This document shows, piece by piece, positions 1-8,477 of a DNA stretch of 34,693 nt. This stretch comes from Mogibacterium timidum ATCC 33093. GTDB lineage: Bacteria > Bacillota > Clostridia > Peptostreptococcales > Anaerovoracaceae. The DNA lies in contig NZ_JALU01000017.1 in NCBI RefSeq assembly GCF_000525775.1, positions 1 to 34,693 of the forward strand. Reading direction: 5' to 3'. Position numbers and translations under genes: made by a program. The notes beneath the pieces are model-generated. The model ran no database searches and was not told the DNA's origin. It saw only the letters and a list, made by a program, of their open reading frames with translations. How positions within the stretch are numbered: the stretch's first letter is position 1; every line of letters begins with the position of its first letter.

Positions 1-4
1 CTTC

Positions 5-90
5 TTACTGGGATTAGCAAAACACGTTTTTTGTCCTATAAGCCTGATTGTCCGACTACTGGGATCAACGACCGCACGTTTTGTCCTATA
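5..90. repeat. Two diverged copies of a ~37-bp unit, ~50 bp apart
   Basis: Each copy begins with TACTGGGAT and ends with CACGTTTT(TT)GTCCTATAA. The first copy lies at about 6-41 and the second at about 57-91. The 5' part is offset by 51 bases and the 3' part by 50, with the middle diverged. No ORF with a ribosome site covers them. They may be the edge of a longer repeat that continues left of the window, or remnants of a duplicated regulatory segment. The rest of 91-235 holds no gene I can support. Confidence 0.45.
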
Positions 91-235
91 ACTCGCAAAC
101 GTCAGATAACGTATGACAGGCAGCGCAATTAAGCCTTGCTTATGATTGCCGGCGTTTTTTATGTATAGTATGACGGAAAAGCGGCAAAAGTCCCAAAAGC
201 GTTGAAAAGTTAGGTAACCGCAACTAAAGTTAATG

Positions 236-265
236 TTGACTAGCGTTTTTTATCGATGATATATT
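236..265 (+). promoter_or_regulatory. Promoter of the DUF6110 / metal ATPase operon
   Basis: A -35 box TTGACT at 236-241 and a -10 box TATATT at 260-265 are separated by 18 bases. The start codon at 321 and its ribosome site at 308-314 lie 50-60 bases downstream. Just upstream, at 210-227, is TTAGG-TAACCGCAA-CTAA, an imperfect dyad that faintly recalls DtxR-type metal operators. This reading is tentative. Confidence 0.5.
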
Positions 266-320
266 ATGAAATAATTCAAGATATTATTATATTAGAGTAT
301 CAGGAATGAGGAGGTTACAT

Positions 321-671
321 ATGAAATTTTTAGGTAAGATCAACGGTAAATGCTTTGGCTGCGTAGCGGCAGGCTTCCTGGTTGGAACCGTAGGCAAAGT
401 TATCCTTACAAGTAAGGATGCCAAGAAGGTATACACACACTGCACCGCGGCAGTTCTGCGTGGCAAGGATTCTCTGATGGAGACAACGACAACGTTGAGA
501 GAGAACTGCGAGGATATCTATGAAGATGCAATGGATATGAATGCAGTTCGCTACGCTGAAGACGAAATGATGATGGTTGAGAATGCCAGAGCAATCGTCG
601 AAGCATACGATGCAGACGCGGATGCAACCGGGGATCAGACTGCAGAGGAAGAAGCTAAGGACGCAGAGTAA
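321..671 (+). CDS. Small membrane-associated protein, DUF6110-like
   Basis: The product is 116 residues from the ATG at 321. That start has GAGGAGG at 308-314 seven bases upstream; an in-frame ATG at 306 lies inside that ribosome site and is less likely. The N-terminus has one glycine-rich hydrophobic stretch (GCVAAGFLVGTVGKVILTS, about residues 12-30). Next comes a KDAKKVYTHCTAA segment, a predicted helical region, and an acidic tail ending EEEAKDAE. I recognise the pattern of DUF6110 proteins, which sit directly upstream of P-type metal ATPases in Firmicutes. Their function is unknown; a chaperone or regulatory subunit for the pump is an inference from linkage. The stop codon overlaps the next start by one base (TAATG), so the two are translationally coupled. 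Confidence 0.75.
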   Translation: MKFLGKINGKCFGCVAAGFLVGTVGKVILTSKDAKKVYTHCTAAVLRGKDSLMETTTTLRENCEDIYEDAMDMNAVRYAEDEMMMVENARAIVEAYDADADATGDQTAEEEAKDAE

Positions 672-2776
672 TGCGCTTCGTAATACTTCACGAATCAAGC
701 TCCAGGATACGCATCCATCTGCCCCGTTACAAGATGACAATGGAACAGGCAGATATTCTGGAGTATTATCTAAAAAATAAGCCGTTTGTCACACACGCTA
801 CGATTCACGACAGAACAGGGGATGCATCTATCAGATACAGAGGTGGCACAGCCGGACGAAAAGCGTTGCTCTCGGCGCTCAGGGATTTTTCATATACCGA
901 TGAAGAGGCGATAGCGTTGGTCCCTGAGCATACAAGCAGGGAGCTCGACCACGAGTATCAAGAGCAGATGATGAAGATGATTGTGCTCAGATATGCGAGC
1001 AAGCTGTTCTTACCTCCATGGCTGCGCCGTGGAATCACGATTGCCAAGAGCTTCAAGTTCATCAAGAAGGGTGTCAAGTCTCTATCCAAGGGCAAGCTTG
1101 AGGTTGCGACACTCGATGCGACGGCGATTACAGTGTCGATGCTCAGGGAGGATTTCAGGACAGCTTCGTCTGTAATGTTCCTGCTTAATGTCGGAGATAC
1201 ATTGGGTGAGTGGACTCGCCGCAAGTCGGTCACTGACCTGGCGAGCGCGATGTCGCTCAACATCACGAAGGTCTGGAAGCGGACTGAGGATGTCGATGTG
1301 CTTATCGACGTAAAGGAGGTTAAGCCCGGTGACAGGATTGTCGTACGCACATCTAACGTGATTCCGCTGGACGGCAAGGTAATTGAGGGCTCAATATCGG
1401 TCAATCAGTCAACTATGACCGGCGAGTCGATTCCGGTTCACAAGGAGCGGGGTGGCTATGTGTATGCCGGAACTGTTGTCGAAGATGGAAACTGCGTGAT
1501 AGAGGTTGCGCAATCAGCCGGGACCGGCAAGTATGACCAGATCGTCAAGATTATCGAGGAGTCGGAGAAGCTCAAATCAGAGACTGAAGAGCGCGCATTC
1601 CACCTCGCAGACAGGCTGGTCCCGTATTCATTAGCGGGAACAGTTATAACATATCTGCTGACCGGTAATGCGACCAGAGCACTGTCCTTCCTGATGGTGG
1701 ATTTCTCGTGCGCGCTCAATTTGTCGATGCCGCTATCGATGCTTTCGGCAATCAAGGAATCGAGCAAGTACGATATAGCCGTCAAAGGCGGTAAGTTCCT
1801 CGAAGCGGCAGCAATTGCAGATACAATTATATTTGACAAGACAGGAACTCTGACGCACGCAACACCTTCTGTAGTAGATATAGTTACGTTTGGCGACGCT
1901 GATCAGACTGAGAGTCTGCGCATAGCGGCTTGTCTGGAGGAACATTACCCTCATTCGGTTGCAAATGCAGTAGTTGCTGAAGCCAGGAATCGCAACATAT
2001 CGCATGAGGAGATGCACTCCAAGGTTGAGTACGTAGTTGCACACGGAATCGCCAGCACTATCAACGGGAGCAACGCAATAATCGGCAGCTACCACTTCGT
2101 GTTTGAGGACATGAAATGCACTGTCCCCGAGGGGGAAGAGAATAAACTGGATAGCTTGCCAACGGCATACTCTCATCTCTACATGGCAATTGACGGGGTT
2201 CTACAGGCGGTAATTTGTATATTTGACCCGCTGCGGGATGAGGCTGCAGATGTAATTAAGGAGCTCTACGATTTAGGGGTATCCAAGGTGTGTATGTTAA
2301 CCGGCGACAATGAGAGAACAGCTGCCGCGGTGGCAGAGAAGCTTGATCTGACGGAATATCGTTCGGGGGTGCTTCCGGAGGATAAGCTGGCATTCATAAA
2401 GGCTGAACACACAGCCGGTCGTAAGGTCATGATGATTGGAGATGGGGTTAACGATGCGCCGGCTCTGGCAGAGGCTGATGTGGGAATTGCTGTAAATGAG
2501 GGAGCTGCTATCGCCCGTGAGATTTCCGACATCACCATATCGTCGGATGACCTTCACAGGATTGTCCTCCTTCGTAAGCTCAGCATGCAGCTGATGAACA
2601 GAATCGACAACAATTATCGATTCATCGTTGCATTCAATGCAGCTCTGATCGGGTTGGGAGTTTCCGGCATATTGACGCCTGCGTCGTCAGCACTGTTTCA
2701 CAATGGCTCTACTATTTTAAGCGGACTGTATAGTACAACATCGCTGCTTGATGAAGTTGAAGAGGAGATTAAGTAA
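671..2776 (+). CDS. Heavy-metal-type P1B ATPase with non-canonical TM4 motif
   Basis: This 701-residue protein is an ion-translocating P-type ATPase of the plasma membrane. Visible motifs are the actuator TGES (250-253), the phosphorylation site DKTGT with Asp389, an EEHYPHS segment (424-429) at the place of the P1B HP motif, TGD (544-546) and GDGVNDAP (590-597). The first ~60 residues (including RIRIHLPRY) look like a divergent ferredoxin-fold domain without a CxxC metal motif. The ion-binding helix before the P domain reads FSCALNLSMP (345-354), so the usual CPC/SPC has no proline between the Cys and its neighbour. The cargo metal therefore cannot be named; Mn, Fe or Zn export are candidates. 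It is coupled to the DUF6110-like gene by a one-base overlap. Confidence 0.9.
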   Translation: MRFVILHESSSRIRIHLPRYKMTMEQADILEYYLKNKPFVTHATIHDRTGDASIRYRGGTAGRKALLSALRDFSYTDEEAIALVPEHTSRELDHEYQEQMMKMIVLRYASKLFLPPWLRRGITIAKSFKFIKKGVKSLSKGKLEVATLDATAITVSMLREDFRTASSVMFLLNVGDTLGEWTRRKSVTDLASAMSLNITKVWKRTEDVDVLIDVKEVKPGDRIVVRTSNVIPLDGKVIEGSISVNQSTMTGESIPVHKERGGYVYAGTVVEDGNCVIEVAQSAGTGKYDQIVKIIEESEKLKSETEERAFHLADRLVPYSLAGTVITYLLTGNATRALSFLMVDFSCALNLSMPLSMLSAIKESSKYDIAVKGGKFLEAAAIADTIIFDKTGTLTHATPSVVDIVTFGDADQTESLRIAACLEEHYPHSVANAVVAEARNRNISHEEMHSKVEYVVAHGIASTINGSNAIIGSYHFVFEDMKCTVPEGEENKLDSLPTAYSHLYMAIDGVLQAVICIFDPLRDEAADVIKELYDLGVSKVCMLTGDNERTAAAVAEKLDLTEYRSGVLPEDKLAFIKAEHTAGRKVMMIGDGVNDAPALAEADVGIAVNEGAAIAREISDITISSDDLHRIVLLRKLSMQLMNRIDNNYRFIVAFNAALIGLGVSGILTPASSALFHNGSTILSGLYSTTSLLDEVEEEIK

Positions 2777-2926
2777 CTTAAAACGATTTGACTTCTCATA
2801 GCAATCCGGTAAATAGCCAAGAAGGATTTTAAAATATATTGCTATGAAAAGGTGCACTTGACGGTACAACAAAAAGAACTTTGAAAAGCACTTCAAAATT
2901 TGGAAAGAAAATTATGGAGGTAGACT

Positions 2927-3007
2927 ATGAAAAAGCATAGATTCTTCGCTTGGGCCACGGTTGCCTGCTTTGCGATGACGATGATTACAGGGTATAAGAG
3001 ACGATAG
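2927..3007 (+). CDS. 26-residue putative membrane peptide
   Basis: An ATG at 2927 follows a good ribosome site (GGAGG at 2916-2920, six bases away) and runs 26 codons to a TAG at 3005-3007. The peptide starts MKKHRFFAW, continues with a hydrophobic run (ATVACFAMTMIT) and ends GYKRR, so it is one short membrane segment with positive residues at both ends. A strong terminator begins 13 bases after the stop, as expected for the last gene of a transcript. It lies 150 bases downstream of the metal ATPase and may belong to the same unit. I have an impression that similar MKxHxxxA...TGYK peptides exist in Firmicutes, but cannot confirm a family. Function unknown. Confidence 0.6.
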   Translation: MKKHRFFAWATVACFAMTMITGYKRR

Positions 3008-3019
3008 CTTGTACTGAAC

Positions 3020-3062
3020 AAGACCCCCATTCCGGAGCACCAAGTCCGTGAATGGGGGTCTT
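3020..3062. terminator. Strong, probably bidirectional terminator
   Basis: Thirteen perfectly paired bases (AAGACCCCCATTC at 3020-3032 with its complement at 3050-3062) enclose a 17-base loop that can pair further (CGGA/TCCG). It sits between the end of the metal ATPase/small-peptide unit and the converging htrA gene. The downstream tract on the + strand is only moderately T-rich. Confidence 0.85.
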
Positions 3063-3135
3063 GCTTAATTCCTCTTGATAATCCGGCCTGACAATCCGGT
3101 GTCAGTTATAGCATTAATAACGAGAAAAGTAAGTT

Positions 3136-4878
3136 TTATTTGATATCCACCGAGCTCTGCAGTTTAAGGGAAACTGAAAGCTTGTTGCCGTCACGTATTA
3201 TTCCCAGCTTGACAGTATCACCTATGCGATGTCCTTGTATTGCAGAAATCAACTCCTCTGAAGTTGATACATTGTCATTATTGATGGACACTACCTGATC
3301 GCCCTTCTTTAGACCTGCATCCTTTGCATTTTGCCCCTTAACCTCGGCGATAATTACGGCTTTGGACGATTTGCCGATTTCTTTGTTTTCAACGGGAGCA
3401 TCGTAGATGGAGATCCCGGCCATCGGCTTACCCTTTACGGTGCCATGTTCAATGATGTCATCAATTGAAGATGCTATTGAATCAATCGGGATTGCAAATC
3501 CAAGGCCTTCTACACCGGCACCGGAGCCCTTAGCCACGACTATTCCAACAAGCTCGCCACTGCCGTTAAATAAGGCTCCTCCGGAATTACCCTCATTTAT
3601 TGAAGCGTCAGTTTGAATCAAGGTGCGAGTCCTTCCCTCAAGTTCAATCTTTCTATCCTTAGAACTGATGATTCCTGACGTGACTGTTCCCCCCAGCTTT
3701 CCGAGCGGATTTCCTATCACAACCCCTAAGCTGCCGACGGCAAGCTTGCTGCTCCTGCCGAGTGTAACCGCGTTGAGACCGGAGGCATTAATTTTGAGGA
3801 CGGCGATGTCAGTCTGAGCATCGTAGCCCACGACATTGGCCGAGTAGCTCTTGCCGTTGTGAAGTCTTACAGCAATTGTTGTCGCCCCGTCGATAACGTG
3901 ATAATTGGTCACAATGTAGCCATTCTCCTTGACGATTACTCCGCTGCCGGCGCCTTGTCCCGTGCTGCCGACAGTCGTGTTGATCTCGACTACCGAGTCT
4001 GCGTTCTTGTTGGCTATCTCGCCGATGGTCAGCTTGCTGCCGGTAGCGCTCTGTAGCGATGAGCTCGAAAGGTTCTTATAGCTTGGTCCTCTGTTGGCAA
4101 AATACAACGCAATTGTCGAACTTAGTGCCGCTGTAAGCACCATCGCGACGATCAGGATCAGCACAAAGAATCGCTTGGTTACATAGCTATGCGCATTGGC
4201 ACCGTTTCCGGTGCTCTGCCCCGGAGCAAATCCGGGGTACGCTCCTGCATTCGCAGCTGACGTGCCATTCGTCGTGCCGCTCGCAGAGGCTTGAAATCCG
4301 TTCCAGCTGTGATAAACTCCCTGCTCCTTAGCGGCGTGTTTTTCGTGATATGGCTCAGACTCTGCCCCTGTATAATTTCCATAATCAGGCTCCGGGGGTT
4401 CGCCCCCCGCACTATGCATCCTTGTATACATAGCATCGCCGGAATTGTTGGCTGCAGTTGCATCTGCATTAACGCTGGTGTCGGGCTGCGAATATCGCCT
4501 GTGCCTGCTCATGGCAGGAAGCCCGCTGTTTTCATCAACCAGCACAAAATTAGGTTCAGGTGCTGCGGTCTCAGAGTATTCGGCCGCGCCGGACTTTTGG
4601 CCATCAAAAGCTGTTTCATGTGCCGCGCTGTAGGTATCTCCATCGGATGAGTCATCTCTCGACATGAAATTTGTCGCATCGTCCGGTGCATAGCTGCCCC
4701 ATTCCTTCTTGACCTCCGATTCTTCGGGCAGTCGGGTGTTGGCAACGTCATAGACAGAGTCGTAATCTTGCCAGTATTCCTGCTGTGGCTCCTTCATGGA
4801 GGATTCTATTGTAGGATCGCTTTCTCGAGGGAGCGTATTGCTATTCTCTCTTGGAGTGTTTTGATCCATTTCGTTCAT
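3136..4878 (-). CDS. htrA: Membrane-anchored HtrA/DegP-family serine protease
   Basis: The protein has 580 residues from the ATG at 4878, which has AGGAG at 4887-4891 eight bases upstream. A TTG five codons earlier lies inside that site. An unusually long N-terminal part of about 235 residues is hydrophilic, acidic and rich in S, A, G, P and N, so it is probably disordered and cytoplasmic. It is followed by one transmembrane helix (about 236-260, FFVLILIVAMVL) and an extracytoplasmic trypsin-like domain. The catalytic triad is His327 (NYHVIDG), Asp357 (QTDIAVLK) and Ser432 (EGNSGGAL). A C-terminal PDZ domain spans about 485-575 (GLKKGDQVVSINN). This is the standard Firmicutes HtrA layout for degrading misfolded envelope proteins. 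Which paralogue (HtrA/HtrB/DegP) cannot be told. Confidence 0.95.
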   Translation of the reverse strand: MNEMDQNTPRENSNTLPRESDPTIESSMKEPQQEYWQDYDSVYDVANTRLPEESEVKKEWGSYAPDDATNFMSRDDSSDGDTYSAAHETAFDGQKSGAAEYSETAAPEPNFVLVDENSGLPAMSRHRRYSQPDTSVNADATAANNSGDAMYTRMHSAGGEPPEPDYGNYTGAESEPYHEKHAAKEQGVYHSWNGFQASASGTTNGTSAANAGAYPGFAPGQSTGNGANAHSYVTKRFFVLILIVAMVLTAALSSTIALYFANRGPSYKNLSSSSLQSATGSKLTIGEIANKNADSVVEINTTVGSTGQGAGSGVIVKENGYIVTNYHVIDGATTIAVRLHNGKSYSANVVGYDAQTDIAVLKINASGLNAVTLGRSSKLAVGSLGVVIGNPLGKLGGTVTSGIISSKDRKIELEGRTRTLIQTDASINEGNSGGALFNGSGELVGIVVAKGSGAGVEGLGFAIPIDSIASSIDDIIEHGTVKGKPMAGISIYDAPVENKEIGKSSKAVIIAEVKGQNAKDAGLKKGDQVVSINNDNVSTSEELISAIQGHRIGDTVKLGIIRDGNKLSVSLKLQSSVDIK

Positions 4879-4912
4879 AAGCTTTCTCCTCAAAAAATTT
4901 CATTTCGTAGTT

Positions 4913-4918
4913 ATTATA
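4913..4918 (-). promoter_or_regulatory. Possible -10 box of htrA
   Basis: Read on the minus strand the hexamer is TATAAT, 35 bases upstream of the htrA start codon. I see no convincing -35 box at 16-19 bases from it, so the promoter may be activator-dependent or use another element. Confidence 0.35.
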
Positions 4919-5046
4919 TAGTGTAAATTGCGAGTTAATAGTGGTAAAATATGTTTTTTATGTGAGAGTTTAAAAGCATTGAATTTTCCGGCGGATAAAA
5001 ACAGTGATAAATCCATGAGATATAAAGCGGTTGAAGACTTTATAAG

Positions 5047-5076
5047 TTGATGAAACGCTTAACAAAGTAGTATAAT
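5047..5076 (+). promoter_or_regulatory. Promoter of the fprA operon
   Basis: TTGATG at 5047-5052 and a perfect TATAAT at 5071-5076 are 18 bases apart. The fprA start is 59 bases downstream of the -10 box, with GGAGGG before it. It is divergent from the htrA promoter region. Confidence 0.65.
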
Positions 5077-5134
5077 CTACCCATATGATTGATGCATTAT
5101 GTGCATTTAAGTTTAGATAGTAGGAGGGTACGAA

Positions 5135-6346
5135 ATGCATTGCGCTTACAAGGTTACGGACGGTATTTGGTGGATTGGCGGCAATGAGCGTAAGATGTCT
5201 GTCTTCGAGGGAGCAATCCCTATGAAAGATGGGATGGCGTACAATTCATATTTTATAGATGATGAGAAGACCGTAGTGCTCGACACAGTTGATATGTCGG
5301 TAGCAAAGGTTTTCTATGAGAATGTTGACTATATGCTGAAGGGCAGACCTCTCGACTATGTGATTGTCAATCACGTAGAGCCTGATCACAGTGCTTCGCT
5401 TGAGGATCTGATTATGAGGCATCCTGAGGCCAAGGTTGTCGGCAGCAAGAAGACCAAGCAGATGGTTAAGCAGTATGTGACATGGGATGTTGACAAATTT
5501 TTCATAGAGATTAAGGAAGGCGATGAGCTTTGTACGGGTGCACACACCTTATCATTCTATATGGCTCCTATGGTTCACTGGCCGGAGGTTATGGTGACAT
5601 TCGAGAAGACGACAGGCTCGCTGTTCTCGGCGGACGCCTTCGGAATATTTGGAGCTCACGACGGCAACATTTTTGCAGATGCCTATGACTTTGAGCTGGA
5701 GTGGTTACCATCCGCTCGCAAATACTACACGACTATCGTCGGCAAATACGGCAGCTTTACGGAGAAGCTGCTCGGCAAGGTGGGAGGTCTCGACATCCGG
5801 AGGATTTGCCCATTGCACGGATTTATCATCCGCAAGGATTTTGAGAAGTATATCAACGCTTACCTGACATGGGCGCGTTATGAATCGGAGGAGAACGGTG
5901 TTCTGATTCTCTACGCGTCTCCTTACGGCAACACCAAGAATGCGGCTGAGATTCTCGCTTGCGAGCTCGCTGAGGGCGGCGTTACGCGCATGAAACTGAT
6001 GGATGTATCACATTGGGATCCGATGGATGTGCTGCCACAGGCGTTTAGATATAGCCACATCGTTATCGCTTGTACGACCTATAACAACGGCATCTTTGTC
6101 AAGATGGAGGAGGCGTTGACTGAGATGAAATCGATGGGTGTATGCAACAAGAAGGTCGGTATCATCGAGAACGGCTCATGGAATCCTACGTGCGGCAAGC
6201 TGATTAAAGAATTCTTTGAGGGGCTTAAGAACATAGAATTTATAGGGGATATCGTTACAATCAGGTCATCCGTTAAGGATGAGTCTGCCGAAGCAGTCGC
6301 ACAGCTGGCGAAGGAAATCGCTGCATCGGTCGCTGCCGAAGCGTAA
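5135..6346 (+). CDS. fprA: FprA-family A-type flavoprotein (diiron flavodoxin)
   Basis: The 403-residue protein combines a metallo-beta-lactamase-like domain (about 1-245) and a flavodoxin domain (about 255-400). All diiron ligands are visible: His80-x-Glu82-x-Asp84-His85 (NHVEPDHS), His148 (MVHWPE), Asp167 (SADAFG) and His228 (PLHGF). The FMN phosphate loop is YASPYGNTKNAAE at about 260. Such enzymes reduce O2 to water or NO to N2O in the cytoplasm of anaerobes, using electrons from rubredoxin or F420H2-like donors; no donor gene is adjacent. The ribosome site GGAGGG (5122-5127) is well placed. Two small-spacing genes follow on the same strand up to the terminator at 8445, so this is probably the first gene of an operon. 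Whether it prefers O2 or NO cannot be read from sequence. Confidence 0.95.
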   Translation: MHCAYKVTDGIWWIGGNERKMSVFEGAIPMKDGMAYNSYFIDDEKTVVLDTVDMSVAKVFYENVDYMLKGRPLDYVIVNHVEPDHSASLEDLIMRHPEAKVVGSKKTKQMVKQYVTWDVDKFFIEIKEGDELCTGAHTLSFYMAPMVHWPEVMVTFEKTTGSLFSADAFGIFGAHDGNIFADAYDFELEWLPSARKYYTTIVGKYGSFTEKLLGKVGGLDIRRICPLHGFIIRKDFEKYINAYLTWARYESEENGVLILYASPYGNTKNAAEILACELAEGGVTRMKLMDVSHWDPMDVLPQAFRYSHIVIACTTYNNGIFVKMEEALTEMKSMGVCNKKVGIIENGSWNPTCGKLIKEFFEGLKNIEFIGDIVTIRSSVKDESAEAVAQLAKEIAASVAAEA

Positions 6347-6357
6347 GAGAGGAATTA

Positions 6358-6840
6358 ATGACGGGTAAAAAAAGCGTAAATCTGGTAATTTCGAACAACC
6401 AATACTCGGAAAGCCTCGAACCGAAGGGGGAGACCTTTACAAGAGAGCTTAACCTGGAGGATAACATCGAGTTGACGACAGAAGGTTTCCTGTACAACAA
6501 GGGCAGGACTATGTACATAGCATATGACGAAACCGAGGATGCGGGACTTCAGAATACCAAGACTATTATTAAACTCGAAGGAAACGATAAGCTTCGTATC
6601 AGGAGATACGGCAAGGATGAGGACTCCGGCATGATGGACATGCAGCTGGAAGAAGGAATCCTAAATATCACTAAATACGTGATCCCGGCCGGAAACCTCG
6701 AGATGGAGATTTATACAAATAAGATTGAAACTTCGTTGGACGATGAGGGATATGGCAAAATCTTTGCGGATTATAAGATCAAGATGGAGCCGTTCATCAA
6801 CGTCAGGAACAAGCTTGAAATTGAGGTTAAACCGAGCTAG
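6358..6840 (+). CDS. DUF1934 (YwiB-like) beta-barrel protein
   Basis: This 160-residue protein starts at an ATG 11 bases after fprA stops, with AGAGAGGA just upstream. The sequence has alternating polar and hydrophobic strands, a closing motif DYKIKMEPFINVRNKLEIEVK, and no membrane segment or signal peptide. The pattern matches DUF1934, a calycin-like small beta barrel related to B. subtilis YwiB. Its biochemical role is unknown. Proximity to fprA suggests co-transcription but not a shared function. Confidence 0.75.
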   Translation: MTGKKSVNLVISNNQYSESLEPKGETFTRELNLEDNIELTTEGFLYNKGRTMYIAYDETEDAGLQNTKTIIKLEGNDKLRIRRYGKDEDSGMMDMQLEEGILNITKYVIPAGNLEMEIYTNKIETSLDDEGYGKIFADYKIKMEPFINVRNKLEIEVKPS

Positions 6841-6916
6841 AGACCGGAGATAAGAAGGTGGAATTGCGGATTGTTTTTTGACAGTTCATGGATATGTAGA
6901 AAGGATTAAAAATAAA

Positions 6917-8425
6917 ATGGAAAGTGTCGGTTTTAGTGCGGAAAAGTATATCGAGGAGCAATCGAAATACATCCTCAAGAGAATTGAGGACGGCAACGGA
7001 CGACTGTATCTGGAGTTTGGGGGCAAGCTTGTGCAGGACAAGCATGCGATGAGAGTGCTGCCAGGGTTTGACGAGAACGCCAAGATCAAGCTGCTGAACC
7101 GCATGAAAGATCAAACGGAGATTATCCTCTGCATCTACGCAGGAGACATCATCTCAAGCAAGACGAGACAGGATTTTGGCATCACGTACGACCTTGAGGT
7201 GCTGAGACTCATTGACGCTTTCCGCAGCTATGATCTGGGAATCAATTCGGTCGTAGTTACCAGATACGAGAACAATCCATCGGTCAACATGTTTATCAAC
7301 AAGCTTGAGCGCCGTGGAATTCGCACTTATAAGCACTACTTTACAAAGGGATATCCGACGGATGTGGATACGATCGTCAGCGATGAGGGATACGGAGCAA
7401 ATCCATATATCGAGGTAACCAAGCCGCTCATCGTCGTTACCGGCCCCGGAGGCGGTTCAGGCAAGCTGGCAACCTCGCTGTCGCAGGTATACCATGAATA
7501 CAGGCGTGGCACAAAGGCCAGATATGCTAAGTTCGAGACTTTCCCAATCTGGAGTCTGCCACTCAAGCATCCGGTTAATATCGCTTACGAGGCAGCAACT
7601 GCAGATCTCAAGGATGTAAATATGATCGATCCGTTCCATCTGGAGGCTTATGGCAAGACCGCTGTTAACTATAACAGAGATATTGAGGCTTTCCCCGTAC
7701 TGAAGAGAATCCTGGACAAGATTACAGGAGATGTAGACGTGTATCAGTCACCTACCGACATGGGTGTAAATCGCGCCGGTTTCGGCATCGTCGACGATGA
7801 TGTGTGCCGTGAGGCTGCCAAGCAGGAAATCATCAGAAGGTACCTTCTTGCAGAAGTTTCATATAAGAAGGGCAAGATTGACGAATCTGTGCTTGAACGC
7901 ACAAAGCTGCTCATGGAGGAGGTTGACGCGACTCGTTACGACCGCAAGGTTGTGGCACCTGCGGAGGATTATGCGGAGAAGAAGCGCGCCGAGAGTGAAC
8001 GCTACGATAATGTAATCGTGGCAGCAATCGAGCTCCCTGACGGTAAAATCGTTACAGGCAGAAGCTCACATAGGATGGCAGCGTCCGCAGCTATGATTCT
8101 GAATGCAGTGAAGACTCTTGCAGGTTTATCCGATAACATTCCGGTTATCTCATCACAGGTACTGGAACGTCTGCAGAAGATGAATGTCGACTTCTTCGGT
8201 GACAAGTCATGTCTTAGCTGCGAGGAAATAATCATGGCCTTAACTATGTCCACAATGACTAATCCGACTGCTGAGCTTGCGCTCAAAAAGCTCCCCAGCC
8301 TGCGCGGATGCAGGGCTCACAGCACTGCGATCCTGAGCCAGAGAGATGAGCAGACTCTGAAGTCGCTCGGAATCGACATGACTTCAAATCCTGAGTTCTC
8401 GACCAGCGATCTCTATTCCAAGTGA
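6917..8425 (+). CDS. DUF1846 family protein
   Basis: I place the start at the ATG at 6917 (502 residues) because AGAAAGGA at 6898-6905 precedes it and the family normally begins near the [15 protein letters not shown] segment. A TTG at 6878 would add 13 residues but lacks a well-spaced ribosome site. The sequence closely follows DUF1846 proteins of Firmicutes: LYLEFGGKL near the N-terminus, [14 protein letters not shown], a phosphate-loop-like [15 protein letters not shown] in the middle, [16 protein letters not shown], and [12 protein letters not shown]. No membrane segment is seen. A structure exists for a streptococcal member as I recall, but the reaction is not established to my knowledge. 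It is the last gene before the terminator at 8445-8477. Confidence 0.9.
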   Translation: MESVGFSAEKYIEEQSKYILKRIEDGNGRLYLEFGGKLVQDKHAMRVLPGFDENAKIKLLNRMKDQTEIILCIYAGDIISSKTRQDFGITYDLEVLRLIDAFRSYDLGINSVVVTRYENNPSVNMFINKLERRGIRTYKHYFTKGYPTDVDTIVSDEGYGANPYIEVTKPLIVVTGPGGGSGKLATSLSQVYHEYRRGTKARYAKFETFPIWSLPLKHPVNIAYEAATADLKDVNMIDPFHLEAYGKTAVNYNRDIEAFPVLKRILDKITGDVDVYQSPTDMGVNRAGFGIVDDDVCREAAKQEIIRRYLLAEVSYKKGKIDESVLERTKLLMEEVDATRYDRKVVAPAEDYAEKKRAESERYDNVIVAAIELPDGKIVTGRSSHRMAASAAMILNAVKTLAGLSDNIPVISSQVLERLQKMNVDFFGDKSCLSCEEIIMALTMSTMTNPTAELALKKLPSLRGCRAHSTAILSQRDEQTLKSLGIDMTSNPEFSTSDLYSK

Positions 8426-8444
8426 TTGTTTTGGAGAAATAGTG

Positions 8445-8477
8445 AGGCAGCAGTTCCGCAGGGGACTGCTGCCTTTT
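8445..8477 (+). terminator. Rho-independent terminator of the fprA-DUF1846 operon
   Basis: AGGCAGCAGTTCC (8445-8457) pairs with GGGACTGCTGCCT (8462-8474; one G-T pair) around a four-base loop and is followed by TTTT. It lies 20 bases after the DUF1846 stop. Confidence 0.92.

Noticed and set aside
5-90. CRISPR-like repeats at the left edge
   Set aside because: The two copies differ at many positions, the period is only about 50 bp, and there is no third copy or cas gene in view.
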